Positions 11,090 through 23,039 of a stretch of DNA of 64,000 bases are shown here, one piece after another; position 1 is the first letter of the stretch; the number at the start of each line of letters is the position of its first letter. Position numbers and translations under genes: made by a program. Origin of the DNA: Pyrrhosoma nymphula (taxonomy: Eukaryota; Arthropoda; Insecta; Odonata; Coenagrionidae); contig OY754339.1 of assembly GCA_963573305.1 (NCBI GenBank), forward strand, positions 6,557,941 through 6,621,940, in the 5' to 3' direction. The notes beneath the pieces are model-generated. The model did no database searches, was not told where the DNA came from, and was given only the letters and a program-made list of their open reading frames with translations.

Positions 11090-12310
11090 TATCTTTATTT
11101 ATTGTGTTTTATTCGGTCACCCTTTAGACCTTTCACCTGAAAACTCCTGTGCCTAGTAGCTATCAAGAAGAAAGCCATGTGTCTCTCTCTCTCCGAGACG
11201 ATGCAATCCGAAGGAGATTCCTTTTTGCAATCTCATCCCACTCTGGTACAACTCATCCTTCTCCGTCTAAATATTTGTATTCCCCTTGAATCACGTCAGT
11301 TTCACGAAATCCTTTGCTTGATATTTCTTATGGGGTTTGCATGTTGTTTTCTCTATTTGAATTGAACTTCTTTGTGTAACATTTCTTGCAAAGAAAACAT
11401 TTATTTTTAGCGATCGTTGCAATATAACTGGCTGCCTTCAAACATAAAGTCATAGGTTAGTTAGGTTAATAAAGTTAGGTTAAGTTAATAAAATTGTGTA
11501 TACATAATACTCAGATGAGGTGAGAGAGGCTTACAACCATTGGTTTAAAAAATTAAATTCGAGAAAATGAGAGAGAAAAAGATTTTTTTAATTGCAAGGC
11601 AGATATGCCTCACGTTAGTGTAGCCGTAAATTTTACAACATACCACAATTGCATTTTGAGGCATTTCGGCAGGTATTTTGAAGATTCCAACCAATTATTG
11701 CAAAGTAAATGTGTAGAAGTTATACCTGTCTAATTAATAATGTATTTCTCCTAATTTTTTTATATACTTATCAACATGGAAAATATGCCGTTCAGCAATT
11801 AAATGCCGAAAAGTTGTTGGTGTTAATGTAGCAGTTATTCAATGTTAATTAAATTAGAAATAAAAATAATATATTAGTAATTTGCTATTCAGACCAAAGT
11901 CAACAAAAAATAAGTCTTTAAACTATTGAAACTGTCTAAACCTCGGGTTTGACTACAAACCACTCGAACTGTTCACTAAAGCTGTTCTGCCACTATTGTC
12001 GTGTTCATCTCGCAAAGGTTTTAGCGTTATTGACTCAGGTGTCATCAGCCAGAAGCCAGTTTTTAAATCGATGTTTACCAGGTATTTCCGTCATTGATTG
12101 ACCCAACCAACATCGTGTCGTAAAGTTTGGAATCTGCACGGCGCATTGATAATGTAAGGAACCATTTTTATCAGCTTCTGTCTCTTTTAAAGTGGCGCTG
12201 TTCAACCAACTTTGAAACCAATAATTTGTTTAGGCTTCCTCAGTAAATTTATTTTTATTTTTATATTATTTCATTTTTTATTTTATTACCACCGAAAACA
12301 GCACATATTT
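11090..12310. other. No gene recognised
   Basis: AT-rich sequence with no convincing coding exon. A few GGTTAG-like words near 11455-11490 resemble the insect telomere unit but are neither tandem nor regular. The short ORF at 11177-11365 has no recognisable domain. Confidence 0.5.
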
Positions 12311-12317
12311 ATTGGCC

Positions 12318-12470
12318 TTTACATCGGGGTATTTTAACATCCAACAATGGACAAGCACTAACAACCATGTCCTGGGAAGTGAATAATCCTCCCCAGGCGG
12401 GATTCGAACCTGCGACCTTTGGGTTAGCAGGCGAGGACGTTACCCCGCCGCCACCGAGGCCGACAAATAG
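12318..12470 (-). repeat. tRNA-derived SINE, type 2, copy 1
   Basis: The minus strand reads GCCTCGGTGGCGGCGGGGTA (A-box side), a GCTAACCCAAAGGTC stretch, GGTTCGAATCCCGCC (an excellent B box), then GGGGAGGATTATT and a tail containing CATGGTTGTTAGTGCTTGTCC. This order of internal RNA polymerase III boxes inside a tRNA-like head is diagnostic of a tRNA-derived SINE. A second copy lies at 52612-52762 and a tail fragment near 62460-62500. The 75-codon ORF overlapping it is spurious. Confidence 0.75.
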
Positions 12471-13550
12471 AACCCAAGTCCACGAAATTTTCCAAACATT
12501 TTTCATAGGTTGGAAATACTTATTTTTATCGTTCAATTTTTCTTAAAAATTAATTCTTATCGCTCTTTTTTCTATCCATATTTAAAGTTTTCTATATAGA
12601 TTATAATTCATGTGCTAACAGTATGATTTTCTGTGTGCATACTTGGCTATCCTCATGGGCAATGAGTGGCACACTGGGACATTGAGTTTGATGATGGCAT
12701 CATAATTATTTTTCATCCAAACTGCATCCCTCCATTCTTCTCCCGCAAACACCTTTATCCTTGTTCCTCTTCTGTTTCATATTCTGCGCTGCCCAGTCCC
12801 TCGTTATTACTTATATATATTAGTCCTCGTCAATAGTCCATCGGTCTTTCTCGTTCGATTTCCCCTTCTTACCTCATTTATGTTCATTGTCGTAATAATG
12901 GCTGAGTAAGCCGAAAAAAGTTGAGATAATCTTAATTTTCCTATTTTGCTGTTTTCCTTGCTATATATTTATTAATTGCTATTTTCATCTAGTCTCCTCG
13001 CTCTCATTCCTATCGTAATAATCAGATCGAGTGAGTTCTCATCGCTCTCAACTTTTATAAGAGGTATTTTTCAAGTTACGGTGCGTGAGATATTTAAACA
13101 CACTTATACACTCAAAGTTTAATGTTGTTGAGGTCGTAGAGTTTAATGTTGTTGTCGTATGCTTCGTATTTCGGTCGATTTCCAATCTCGCCAAAGAATC
13201 ATTTCCGCAGGCCAAGGGGAGGTGGAATATTAGTGAGAATCTACGAAAATGCAGCACAAAATATTAGTTAATTCTTTAAAATCGATCGAGACGTCATATG
13301 AATTAGCCTTGCTAATTATGAAAAAAGACTCTCAATTTTTATAAACGGAATTCTTCAAGTTACTGTACGTGAGATATTTACCTTACACTTTAAACACACT
13401 TATACACGAAAAGTTTAATGTTGTCGTGCTCGTAGTGTTTAATGTTGTTGTCATATGTTTCGTATTTCGGTCGATTTCCATTCTACATTGGTTAATTTAT
13501 GGAGGTCATGGTCATGTCTTTCTTAAGAAACTCAACTTCCGTTTTACCAC

Positions 13551-13968
13551 CAACAACTATAGGAGCATTGTCTACGTTCAGGGATTATCTGAACGTCTAT
13601 CCAAAATTGAAAAAAAAAATTTAATTTCCAAATAACATTTAAAGCAATAAATCAAAAAACAGGACAGTTTATTCAATATTAAAGAGTCAAACCCCAATGA
13701 TTTAAAAAGCAACATTATTTATTCCATTTCTTGCCATGAATGCGAAAAAATATACATAGGACAAACTTCACAGTATCTTAAATATAGAAGTAGCAATCAT
13801 AAATCTTCAATTAAAACAAGTTCCGGGATCTGTGCTTTGGCTTACCATGCTCTAGAAAATAGTCACAATTTCCACTTTAAGGAAGCTAAACCTATAGATT
13901 TTGAATCGAACCTTCAGAAGAGGCTATTCAGAGAAAATGGTCCACATCATACAAACTCCTTCAGTTTG
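13551..13968 (+). pseudogene. PLE C-terminal region with GIY-YIG endonuclease, decayed
   Basis: Translation in shifting frames gives IVYVQGLSERLSKI, the linker found just after the reverse transcriptase in Penelope-like proteins. Further on it gives IIYSISCHECEKIYIGQTSQ, with the paired IYS and YIG motifs and a CxxC pair of the GIY-YIG nuclease. YRSSNHKSS follows in the place of the usual TRIKEHK, then a conserved AYHALENSHNFHF segment. Stops and a frameshift lie between linker and nuclease (around 13630-13700). The missing reverse transcriptase and these breaks show that it is inactive. Confidence 0.8.
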
Positions 13969-14412
13969 TAACCATAGATCGGATGTATAGAATTTAAGGA
14001 AAATCTATCATAATTTGATTTCCTAAAATTAAAGTTTTTTCTATGTATTATGTAGTGTTCTCCAGAATTTCAATACGAATATGTTTTTATATTCGTAAAA
14101 TATGTAATATACATTCGAAATTTGAAATTACGATATCTGTAATTGTTAATTTCATGGTTTATACTATTCATTTAAAATATTTTTATTTTCACTTATTATA
14201 CTTTTTAAACAAAATTTTTGCTCGTTTTTTCATTTAGGTATAGTTTTTTTATGTTGATTTTGTTACTAAGAGGAAGAGTATGTTTTTGTGTCACCATTGT
14301 CGCAGTTAGAAAGTTAATCCTTTGAGATACTAAATTTATGATTGAAAACTTTTTTATCTTTGTAGTATTATAATTATTATTAACTGTGTTCCTTGCATTG
14401 TACTGTGTAGCC

Positions 14413-14447
14413 CTGAAGAAGCCTCATTAATAAAAACGCGAAACGTC
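14413..14447 (+). ncRNA. Hammerhead-like ribozyme core in PLE 1, weak stem
   Basis: The 35-base segment begins CTGAAGA (fits the CUGANGA core) and ends GAAACGTC, the hallmark 3' half of PLE hammerheads. Here a self-complementary ACGT forms a minimal stem III next to the cleavage site. It has exactly the same length as the better-preserved motif in PLE 2. Stem II is poorly paired (only about two GC pairs) and stem I is not clear, so I take it as a decayed ribozyme. Confidence 0.45.
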
Positions 14448-14704
14448 TTGGGTGGAAAAAGTAAGTTGAGTTTCTTAAAAAAAATCATGGCCAAACCTCC
14501 ATAAATTAACCAATGCATTATTAAAGTGGTCAATAACTATTCAAAAAATATTTCCAATCTCGCCAAAGAATCATTTCCGCAGGCCAAGGGGAGGTGGAAT
14601 ATTAGTCAGAATCTACGAAAATACAGCACAAAATATTAGTTAATTCTTTAAAATCGATTGAGACGTCATATGAATTAGCCTCTGCTACTTTGTTAATTAT
14701 GAAA

Positions 14705-14950
14705 AAAGGGTGTTGTAAGACTGACGGAGTTTGAGATGTGAAGGGAGGAGAAGAGTGAGGAGAGTAGCGACGAAGGTGGTCTTGGGGTCTATAAAGAAGG
14801 AATGGAATGGTGGTGGTGGACGTTTCGGAGAAGGCAGCAAAAGTAGATAGGTGAGCGTAGTAAATTGTATGTTAGAGGAGGTGTTAGAGGTTAGACGTTG
14901 GGTAAGTATAGCGGAGGAGTAAGAAGATGTGAAGAGGCGGAGAAAGTAAG
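14705..14950 (+). repeat. Purine-rich tract
   Basis: About 245 bases are rich in GAGGAG, GGTGGTGG and AAGAAGG with few pyrimidine runs. It sits between the tandem duplication and dispersed repeat C. No ORF with coding character was seen. It may be the decayed body of a repeat. Confidence 0.5.
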
Positions 14951-14952
14951 GA

Positions 14953-15515
14953 GAGTTTCAGGTTCCACCGCGACTGTGTAAGTAAAAAAATTCTGATTTC
15001 CACCTTTTCGCTATTTTTGTTTTAAAAATGCTACTGACACGGATTGTATTTCTTATCTGCTGTAAAAAAATATGAAGGCACAATATGCGCAGGTTAGTCG
15101 ACGAATTTACTTTTTACAGCATTAACAACTTAGCGACTTCGGCGCCATTTCCATGAAGTTGACCTATTCTGACGTCAATTATTTCAGTGAGTAGCTAGCT
15201 AATAACAAAAACATGATGGGCAGCTGTCTGTATTATATTATCATTCCATTTTCACGAAAAATTTGCTTTTAATAGACAGGGTTTCGCGAAAATAACTGTT
15301 ATATTTCATAGAAAAAGTCTATTTTCCCCCATGTTTCAAGAATTTTCACATTCAAAACATATGTTATTTCAAAATCGATTAGTGCGAAAAATCCCGCAGA
15401 AAGGAGTGATTTTGTCGTTAATGTCAAATGAAGATAACGTTTTTATGTGCGTGGTCGTTATATGTATTAGATGAATTGTAAGCCATTTTACCATGGGATC
15501 ACCCTGAAGAGTTAG
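14953..15515 (+). repeat. Dispersed repeat C, copy 1
   Basis: This roughly 560-base segment aligns end to end with 36955-37532 in the same orientation. Shared blocks in order: GGTTCCRCCGMGACTGTGT, TTCCAC, CAGCGCCATTTCC or CGGCGCCATTTCC, TGACKTCAATTA, a CACGAAAAT block, TTTTCCCMCRTGTTTC, and CATTTTACSRTGGGA near the end. It has no coding content, tRNA head or obvious inverted ends. It is an unnamed interspersed repeat, perhaps a non-autonomous DNA element or old SINE. Confidence 0.7.
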
Positions 15516-15654
15516 TGCATAAAGAGATTTGACGGCGGACAATTAGATAGACCGGTTTAGGAACTTTTGAAGACAGCCTCAGTATGGGAGTCTTGGCGTA
15601 GGGTTTGTTCAAAAATGTACCATTCAGTTGGTAGGATACCAAACGGAAAAATTG

Positions 15655-15960
15655 TTGACCGCCATCCAGTTGCTCTGACCCCGGCCACCTTCCCTCCGCC
15701 AAACTCCCTTCGGCTCCGCCATTCCTCCGCCCCATCCCCCATCTAAGGACTCTGCTCTCCCATTGGATTCCTTTCGGCACACGTGACTCCTTACAAACCA
15801 TTCTTTTCTTTCCTCCTCCCCATCATCTCCCCTCCCTTTTCCATCCGATTTTGCGCATCCTTTGTCGGCCGCATATCGTTCATTGTCCTCTCTACATTCT
15901 TCGGGACTGCTTCTCTCCATCTTTACAGACGGCGGCGGTGTAGTTTCGGCGTTTCAGCCA
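15655..15960. other. GC- and pyrimidine-rich patch
   Basis: The plus strand is rich in CCTCC, CCCC and CATC words and yields several overlapping minus-strand ORFs of 60-100 codons that are compositional. Similar patches occur near 32060-32370, 44270-44580, 53100-53780 and 57960-58260. I could not decide between decayed exons, repeat bodies and CpG-rich regulatory DNA. Confidence 0.4.
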
Positions 15961-18104
15961 AACATATTGGTCCTGTAAACTCCCGTCTGAAGTATCTTTT
16001 GGAACTCTTTCACCACGCACACCAGAGGAAACAAGTTCGGTTGGCTGGTCGTTAAGGGAATAGACGGTCATTTGCACCATTTACGATGAGGTGGTTAAGT
16101 CTGAGTCACGCGGTGTTGGTTCAAGTACAAGTTCAGGGATAGTGACTGAAAATGATGGCTTTGTGATGTCATCATTTTCATGGTTAGTGGCAAATATAGG
16201 GCTAACCATCCCTTTATCCACAATTTGAAACCGTTCCGTTTTCCGTTCCTGAACATGAACGTGAATTGAACGACAGCGAGTCGGAAGGAACGATAGCAAT
16301 TAGAGAATGTGGTGCCACATGTGTGTTTCAATCAAATGAGGATTGTAAGCATAACGAAAATGAAGCTTGCTGTTGCGGAAACAAAGTGACCGCTCCGCAG
16401 GGAAATTAATGGCTTGAGAATATCATTTTCCCTATTATTGAAAATCTATGGCTGAAATGATTCCTGAACTTGTACGTGAAAGATGACCGTGTGATTCAGG
16501 CTCAGGGGAATGATTATTTGGGGAAGTAGAGGAAGAGGGGATAGAAATCCGGCGTCGCGTCGACGTTAGCCTGCTCTTTACGGAAGACATCAAGGGGACC
16601 ACAGAGACCACAGTCCCCTCCGACGGAGGGAGAAACATACTCGAAGTCACAAGACTGGGATCGGGTGTCCATTGAAAACCCGCCGGGGAAACGTAAGCTA
16701 TTGAATTTACTATGACATAAGTAATCAATGTGAACCTAAAAAATTCAATCTGCTGTAAGCCCGTCGAGTGCACAGTAGCGAAGGCTCATCGTGCCGCAAC
16801 ATCCATGTGCCTTATGTGATACGTGATTCCTCTTATGATTCCTCCTATGCGCTACGTGATTCCTCTTATTCTCGGAGGCAGGAAACAGATTATTCGCCGC
16901 ATAATCACCATTTCAAAATGGCGTTTACTTGGCGTTTTGCCGTATATGTGAGTGGGTGGACACTTCTTTCCCCGTTTCAGGGAATTTTCACCGATTTTTC
17001 GTTCCGGAAACCCGAGAAAAGGTTTTTGGGAAATCGGAAAAATTACACCTTGAACCTACAATACACTACAATAGTGATAATACTGCTCTGAACTTTTTTG
17101 TAGATTTTCGCAGCTCATTGTTTATGGCATTCAGGCTTTTGGTTCTGCGATTAATTGTTTAGTATTAAGCAACAGTTTCGCCGTGCTATGCTGCCGGCTT
17201 CGTCGGGCTTTTAAGAACAACAATGGTCTTTTTAAAAAAATAAATAAACAATTCCAGTAGTTGATGATTTTGAGAAGTATAAACTTAATTTCGAAGAAGT
17301 CTCTTTTTTTGTTAAGTATACGAGAAAAAAATAGTGAATAACATCGTGACTGCATCATGAGAGTTTTCCATGCTCACCAAAGGCTGGGGTATTCAGCTTA
17401 CACCTTTCACTCTTTATGTTTACCGCGAGAAATGTTTAACAGTACAAAATTCAGCTTCATAACTACAACTTCGACCTTGGTGTTATCCTTCCGGTGCGTG
17501 ACTCATCACTCTTACCTGTCTGAGGAAATTACTATTCCTTGTATACAAGGTATCCAAGTCTCTTTGGATTCGTTGCAACACAACTAAAGGCTAAGAGTAA
17601 ACAGCAGTAGCTCAAGTATCCATTTCTGGGTAATCTCTGATGTTGCCCCTTGGTCGCGGGTTCTTACGTTACCGCTATTATCAATGAAAAGTTTTGTAAA
17701 TGGGTGAAATATATTCCTTAATTCTTCAGTATTGAGTGAATGGCAAATAATTAGTGTCATGGGCATTATTTCATCAACATAGCTGGTATTCATTTTTATT
17801 TTCAATATGCTATTTTTCTCCTCATTCTCAAAATGAGCGTTTTTGAATTGGTGAAACATTGGCAAAAATGTTTTGCATTATCCATTTAATTTATATTCAC
17901 AAATGAACGCAATAGAAGCAGTATTGTAATTAGCGCCAATTTTATACTTCTTTTTTGCATTTGTAGGTACATACTAATTGATAATGGGTAGCCAATTACG
18001 ACTGTATCAGGTGCTCCAATATAGATTCCCATTAAGATACTTTACGATATGGGACAGATATGGAGGTCATGGGCATGATGCACGGCAGGAGAAAGTTAGG
18101 CCTC

Positions 18105-18799
18105 TATTAGCCGAGGCAACCTGGACACTCCACCGGACGTTCCACCGGTGGAGTGTCTGGTTGCTCGGGTTTACTCCGCCCAGGTCACCGGTGGCGCCAC
18201 CAGTATCGGTTCAAAAATTACCCAGCACACAGCAGTAGTTAAAATGGTGTTGTCTATCAATTTTGATAATTCTTTCGATAAATCTCTAGGTTTACTCGGT
18301 TGCCCTATATTACTGTTCTTTAGTAAGTTTTCCTTTCTTTGCGTTACGTCACTTGGACAAGCGACACCTTCACCTTCTTGCAAATTGCGATCACCATCTT
18401 CATTCACCACCGCCCCCGGCGAAAACATATTAACACACAGAAATTCAATTCACAAGAGCGAATAACTCACCACTAGTTTGGACTGTGAACTGAGATTGTG
18501 TGTCTGCCTGGAGCGTCGTGGTCAGGGCAGTATGAGGCGCGCGCATGCAATATTCAGTCACCGGTGGCGCGTCTGGTCGCCTCGGCTAATAGGCTACCTA
18601 TACTCCAATGCCCCGGAACCTTGCTGAGCAACCCAAAGTGGAAGGCGCGGTTGCGGGGCTCAGTCGACTGGTTTCGGTGGAAAGTCTGGTGGCGCGTCTG
18701 GTTGCCACGGATAATAGGACTCATTTGATTCTATGCCCCACGACTGACAAGTTCCACCGGTGAAAGGTCCGGTGGCGTGTCTGGTTGCCTCGGCTAATA
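18105..18799. mobile_element. Non-autonomous DNA transposon with layered terminal repeats
   Basis: The element starts TATTAGCCGAGGCAACC at 18105 and ends with its exact inverse at 18799. It is flanked by GGCCTC on both sides (18099-18104 and 18800-18805), a probable 6-bp target duplication. The end motif with its CACCGG extension recurs inside near 18140-18175, 18550-18590 and 18665-18712, so the ends are built of several stacked copies. An 85-codon minus-strand ORF (18171-18428) occupies the middle but has no recognised domain. The superfamily is uncertain because a 6-bp duplication is unusual. Confidence 0.75.
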
Positions 18800-18809
18800 G
18801 GCCTCTTAG

Positions 18810-20655
18810 AATTGTTTTTAAATGATTTTGATTTAAATTAAAATATTGATTTTATGCAATAAACTAACAATATAAGCCGTTGCCAGAAACATATGTAATA
18901 TTTTTAAAGTTACTGGAAGCATAAAAAGGTCCGACCGAAAAACACTATTCCACGTTATGTGGTCAGTTATGCATCCTTATCCTGGCATACTTTGTTTACT
19001 TCGCACCAACAATAATGTCCACTGCTGGCTACAATAGACGCCTTTAATTACGGAAATAACCAACCTAATGCTTGGTATGCACTTCATATTCATTTGTCGT
19101 TCGAGGTTAAATGGATATCAATTGCACTTTTCATACGACCTCTATGGAAATCATGGGTTAAAAGAAGTCATTGGTTTCATTAGGAAGGTTTGGTTGAAGT
19201 AGAGAAATGGAATCCTTGAGAGCTAATATTTCTCACTTTGCGGTGATCACTGATGTCTGAAGAGACCGCTGAGGCTGATTAAATGTTACGTGTGGTGAAT
19301 GATGTCATTTGGAAAATAGATATATAACGGTTTTTTATCGCTCCTTCATGGACCACAGCCGTGGTGGTGGCATTCGATTTTTTTAAGAGATGAAGGTGCG
19401 AAAGGTTACTAACGGGTTAATGGCCGTTTATGAGTCCGTATATCAACGTCTGTGGTGTAACGTCATATCCTTGACTTAATTATTTCGGGACACGTGTAAT
19501 ATTTACTACGCTGCTGATTTGCATTGCCATGTATTTTAATTGACGCTTTTATTCCTCAGTACCAATCCCAAATATGCGGAAATCCTTTCCACGCAATATC
19601 TGATTTTAGGCTCGCATTGTCGCTAATTGCTGAGAAATTTAAGAACGAGATCAATGGTGTGAGTTGAATGTAGCATTTTTAATGAAAGTTCTTCTGCCTC
19701 CCAAATTCTTGAGGAAATCTTTTTTCTATCTGTAGCTTGAAACGCATAATACCAGAGTTTGTTGCAATTGGTGTCCACAAATGTTTAAATACTTATTCAC
19801 TAGTCCGCTTTCAGATTCACAGGAAAATCATGTGGAATAATTATAGAGTTTATTAAAAAAGTCTCCCATCCCGTAATAATGATTTTCTATTTAAATAAAA
19901 AAACTGAATTACTATTATTTACCCCTAGCATTTTTCAGCAGCACTTTTACAGTTCTAAGTGGGTACTGCATGGTCAGTGAATTATCAAAGAACTCGTGCT
20001 GAGGACTTCGTTGCGGATTCTGAAGCATGTCAGTACGTAGAAGCGTTGACTCAGATGACATTGAGAGCACAAATTATGGAGAGCACCACTGCCCCATTTG
20101 GAAAAAACAATCAGAGAGAGAGAGAGGTAAATAGTTGATCGAGAACTTGACCTCCTTGACCTCCGAGGTGCTATTGATTGATATCTCGCTGATTTGTTGT
20201 CTGTATGAATCTTATTTTGCTCTTCCTTCGAGGACGCTGTAAGAAAAGAATATTTTCTTGACTCCACTTCAGGGCTAAAAATTGAAGCTCTACGAGTACC
20301 AAGCCTATAAATGTGCGAAATTCTCGCGTAAGGATGGGAGCAACTCCATTCCCTGAGCCGCTTGTGAGTTTCCAGATAGATCAGGTGTCCAAAAATCACT
20401 CGGCTTTTGTTTCGGCCATTCACTCGGCCATTTCGAAAGAATATCTTCCTAAATCTTAACCAGAGAATTCTTGTTGCTGGTTTGGCGTTTTACGCTAAGG
20501 TTGTTGGCCCAGCGTTCGAAGAGATTACGAAATGAATGAGTAGCCAAGGGCCCAGTTTTGAGCGACTCAGCCGTCTGGTAACGACATCCGAAGTCACCGG
20601 GAGTGAAGGATGTGTGGAAGGAAGAGAATCCTGGATTCGGCTGTAGCCTGTTCAT
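18810..20655. other. No gene recognised
   Basis: Mostly AT-rich. A 149-codon minus-strand ORF (19974-20423) is the longest in the stretch, serine- and arginine-rich towards its centre, with no domain or splice context that I recognise. I do not call it a gene. Confidence 0.45.
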
Positions 20656-20657
20656 CG

Positions 20658-20765
20658 CTTAAGTGGTGCGCGGTTAAAGTGTCATCATTCAGACGGAGTA
20701 CTGTACTTGAAGCTCTCACATGACACGCAACTAAGGACCTGGATCCCAGTGAATAATCTCCACCT
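20658..20765 (-). repeat. Dispersed repeat B, copy 3
   Basis: Reverse-complemented, this gives GAGAGCTTCAAGTACAGTAC followed by TCCGTCTGAATGATGACACT and TTAACCGCGCAC, in the same order as the two copies at 6200-6835. It is a short fragment on the opposite strand. Confidence 0.55.
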
Positions 20766-20863
20766 TTATCGAGTTTCTAACTCGTGTCCTCAGAATGGGA
20801 AGTCAGCATCACTGGAACCCCACCAACATGATTATATCTGTTGTTTCTGGACGACGCGACGCG

Positions 20864-21992
20864 GTGGGGCCAAACCCCACTTTAGACGGACTAAAGTCCA
20901 AACATTTTACTATCAACTCCAAAATAGGCATGTGTATGTTTTTGAAATTGCTTAAATGAAAGCTGATATCAAATTTGCAATATTTTTGTTGTTTTTTTTT
21001 TGCAAATTTTATTATTTTTACAATTTTTGACAACACAATTATATTTCAGTGAAATAATCTGAACGAATCAAATAAAAAATGTTCACGTAAATTGAGATGG
21101 TCGCCGAAAATGAATCTGCTATAAAATTTACAAAATTATTTTTGAATCACCTTTGCAAAATATTTTCATGTTTTTTTAGAAAAATGATACAATATGCACA
21201 GAAGTTTCACAGGACTGAGATTTTTGAAATCTCAGCTCTTGTGTAACAAACATCACCACTTGTACCTAAGAGTGACATAATACATATAGCATCCAAATTT
21301 GAATTATTACAAACTAGTAATAACTTCATAACAGATATTATTTACGGTACTTGCATTTGCTTTCCATGATTGAAATTGTTTATATTATAGCTTACCCGTT
21401 GCCATGCGGCCATAGCGGCCGGATGAATTTCCTATCCGCCTCTCGTGCATAATAACTTTTATATCGTAACAGTCCTTTTGCAACTCAATGGCAGTTGGTT
21501 TCTTTTACAATCTCTAGCTCATACTTAAATTAATAATATATCTCAAAATTACGATACGATTCCGTCCGATTATATAAATTTTCTCTAAATAATTAAAATT
21601 TTTCATTGTGAAAAATCAATAAATTTTCAATCGTGATAATTAATTACTCCAGGCGTATTTTCTTTAAAAAAATAAATTTTAAAATCATATTCACACTCTA
21701 CTTGCTTATTTCCATCGATTGAAAGTTTAAAAATGAAATAGAGGACACCAGTATGCTGTACTAATAGTTTCAAATCGACCGTCCAATTCGGCGTCTATGC
21801 GTCCGTGGGACCAGTGCTCCGCTCTTCTCTCACTTTGACACTCATTTCTTCGCGCAGGTAAATACTTACCAACCTGTTAAATACACCGTTACGTAGTTCA
21901 AACATCAGGTTACCCAACTTACTATTTCAGAAACCCTAATTTAAACTTACATTTTTGGACTTTTGTCCGCCTAAAGTGGGATTTTGCCCCAC
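20864..21992. mobile_element. Non-autonomous DNA element with GTGGGGC ends
   Basis: Inverted ends of about 42 bases lie at 20864-20905 and 21948-21992. Each reads GTGGGGC, then an AAACCCCACTTTAG or AAATCCCACTTTAG block, then ACTAAAGTCCAAA or ACAAAAGTCCAAA. Within the first 20 bases GTGGGG and CCCCAC (or CCCAC) are also complementary, so each end can fold by itself. The 1.13-kb interior is very AT-rich and has no transposase ORF. The target duplication is not clear, and the superfamily is left open. Confidence 0.7.
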
Positions 21993-22205
21993 TGTGCAAT
22001 AATATTTATCCCCACACAGCAACTGTAAAGCGGGGAAAAGCGACAGATAAGAGAGATGAATACTGTCAGACAAACGAATACCTTCTTCTCACGTGCCATT
22101 TACGAATTCAACTAGAGCAGATCGAGACACTATGAGCGCTTTCTATTCAAGGTGTTGAAGTCAACACAGAAACACAACTACGGACTTCAACACCAACCCA
22201 ACGAC

Positions 22206-22640
22206 GACCACTGGAACGATGTGCGCGAGTTAAACTTTCGGTAACCGGTCGGTGGATAGCATTCTTTAGGTTCAAAATTGCTGAATATTTTATACGATCA
22301 TTTGATGAATTCATTCTCTCTACATAATTTTTTAAAAATATGCTTTTTACCACATGATAAATGAATGACTTCAAAAAGAATAATTATGGAGGAATGAAGC
22401 GGTTGGCGGAGAGGAGAGAGGAGTGTAGAGCTACAGAAAACCAATCTTCGGATTGAGGACTACTGATGATGATGAAATCAAAAATTTAAATTATCCACAT
22501 TTGAGGTCTTCACTGTAAATCAACACACAAAAAACTCCGACTGAGGCAATTTTCGACGTTCTTTTCTTATCAAGCGCACTCCAGCGCAATTGAACTCTAC
22601 TCCCGATCTGTGTGGAGTGAACTACCTACTCTCTGTATTT
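22206..22640 (+). repeat. Dispersed repeat D, copy 1
   Basis: A repeat shared, inverted, with 24985-25357. The best block (22206-22265) reads GGAACGATGTGCGCGAGT, AAACTTTCGGTAACCG and GGTAGCATTC-like words, about 85% alike by eye. Weaker shared blocks follow: GAATATTTTRTRC, TTTAAATTATCCA and a CTACTCCCGATCT word. No ORF or RNA gene is evident. Confidence 0.55.
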
Positions 22641-23039
22641 CTGCTTACTAGCTGTTAAGAATAAATCTGGCTTTCTCGGTTCAAATTCGTAAGATAATTG
22701 AATAAAAAGTTAGAGAATACTAAGCGCTCAAGCATGGGCGATTAGTTTTTACGCGCCAAAAATATGACTTTTTCAAATAAAATTGAGTAAAATTGCATAT
22801 AAATTGACAAAAATGTTTGACATAGATCATTAAATGTGGATGCAACCAAGCTTTCAGGTGCATTTTACTGCGTGAAATTAGGTTTCCTCGTTCTGAAGAT
22901 AAAGCGTCTCAAACTCGAATATTTTTACTTTTATTACGCAGAGGTCTGTACCGAATGGAAAGAAAGCTGTTGTGTTGCGAGTCGAGCATCGCACTAATAT
23001 AAAGCAAAAGGGAATTCCACCTTCATTCCACCAAAACAA

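Larger units (their letters stand above)
13481..14549 (+). mobile_element. Penelope-like element 1, truncated, with inverted ends
   Basis: The element is 1,069 bp with flanking ATTTCCA duplications (13474-13480 and 14550-14556). Inverted arms lie at about 13484-13535 and 14457-14516, sharing ATTGGTTAATTTATGGAGG and AAGAAACTCAACTT. The right side has an extra tail of about 33 bases beyond the arm (14517-14549). Inside is a decayed GIY-YIG coding region, then a 3' region with a hammerhead-like core. Inverted terminal repeats with a one-sided extension are a known feature of Penelope-like elements, and this copy has lost its reverse transcriptase. Confidence 0.85.
13065..14710 (+). repeat. Tandem duplication split by a PLE insertion
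   Basis: Unit 1 (about 13065-13335) carries CAAGTTACGGTGCGTGAGAT, AGTTTAATGTTGTTG and TTTCGGTCGATTTCCAATC, and ends in ATTATGAAAAAAG. Unit 2 begins at about 13336 with the same order but is interrupted after 13480. It resumes at 14550-14710, where the sequence from ATTTCCAATCTCGCC to TTATGAAAAAAGG matches unit 1 with few changes. Removing 13481-14549 plus one target copy restores a continuous second unit. The duplication therefore predates the insertion. Confidence 0.85.

Noticed and set aside
11455..11495. Insect telomeric (TTAGG) repeat
   Set aside because: There are only a few irregular GTTAGG-like words separated by other bases, with no tandem array.
19974..20423. 149-codon minus-strand ORF as a gene
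   Set aside because: It has no recognisable domain, homologous copy, splice context or promoter. An ORF of this length can occur by chance in 64 kb.
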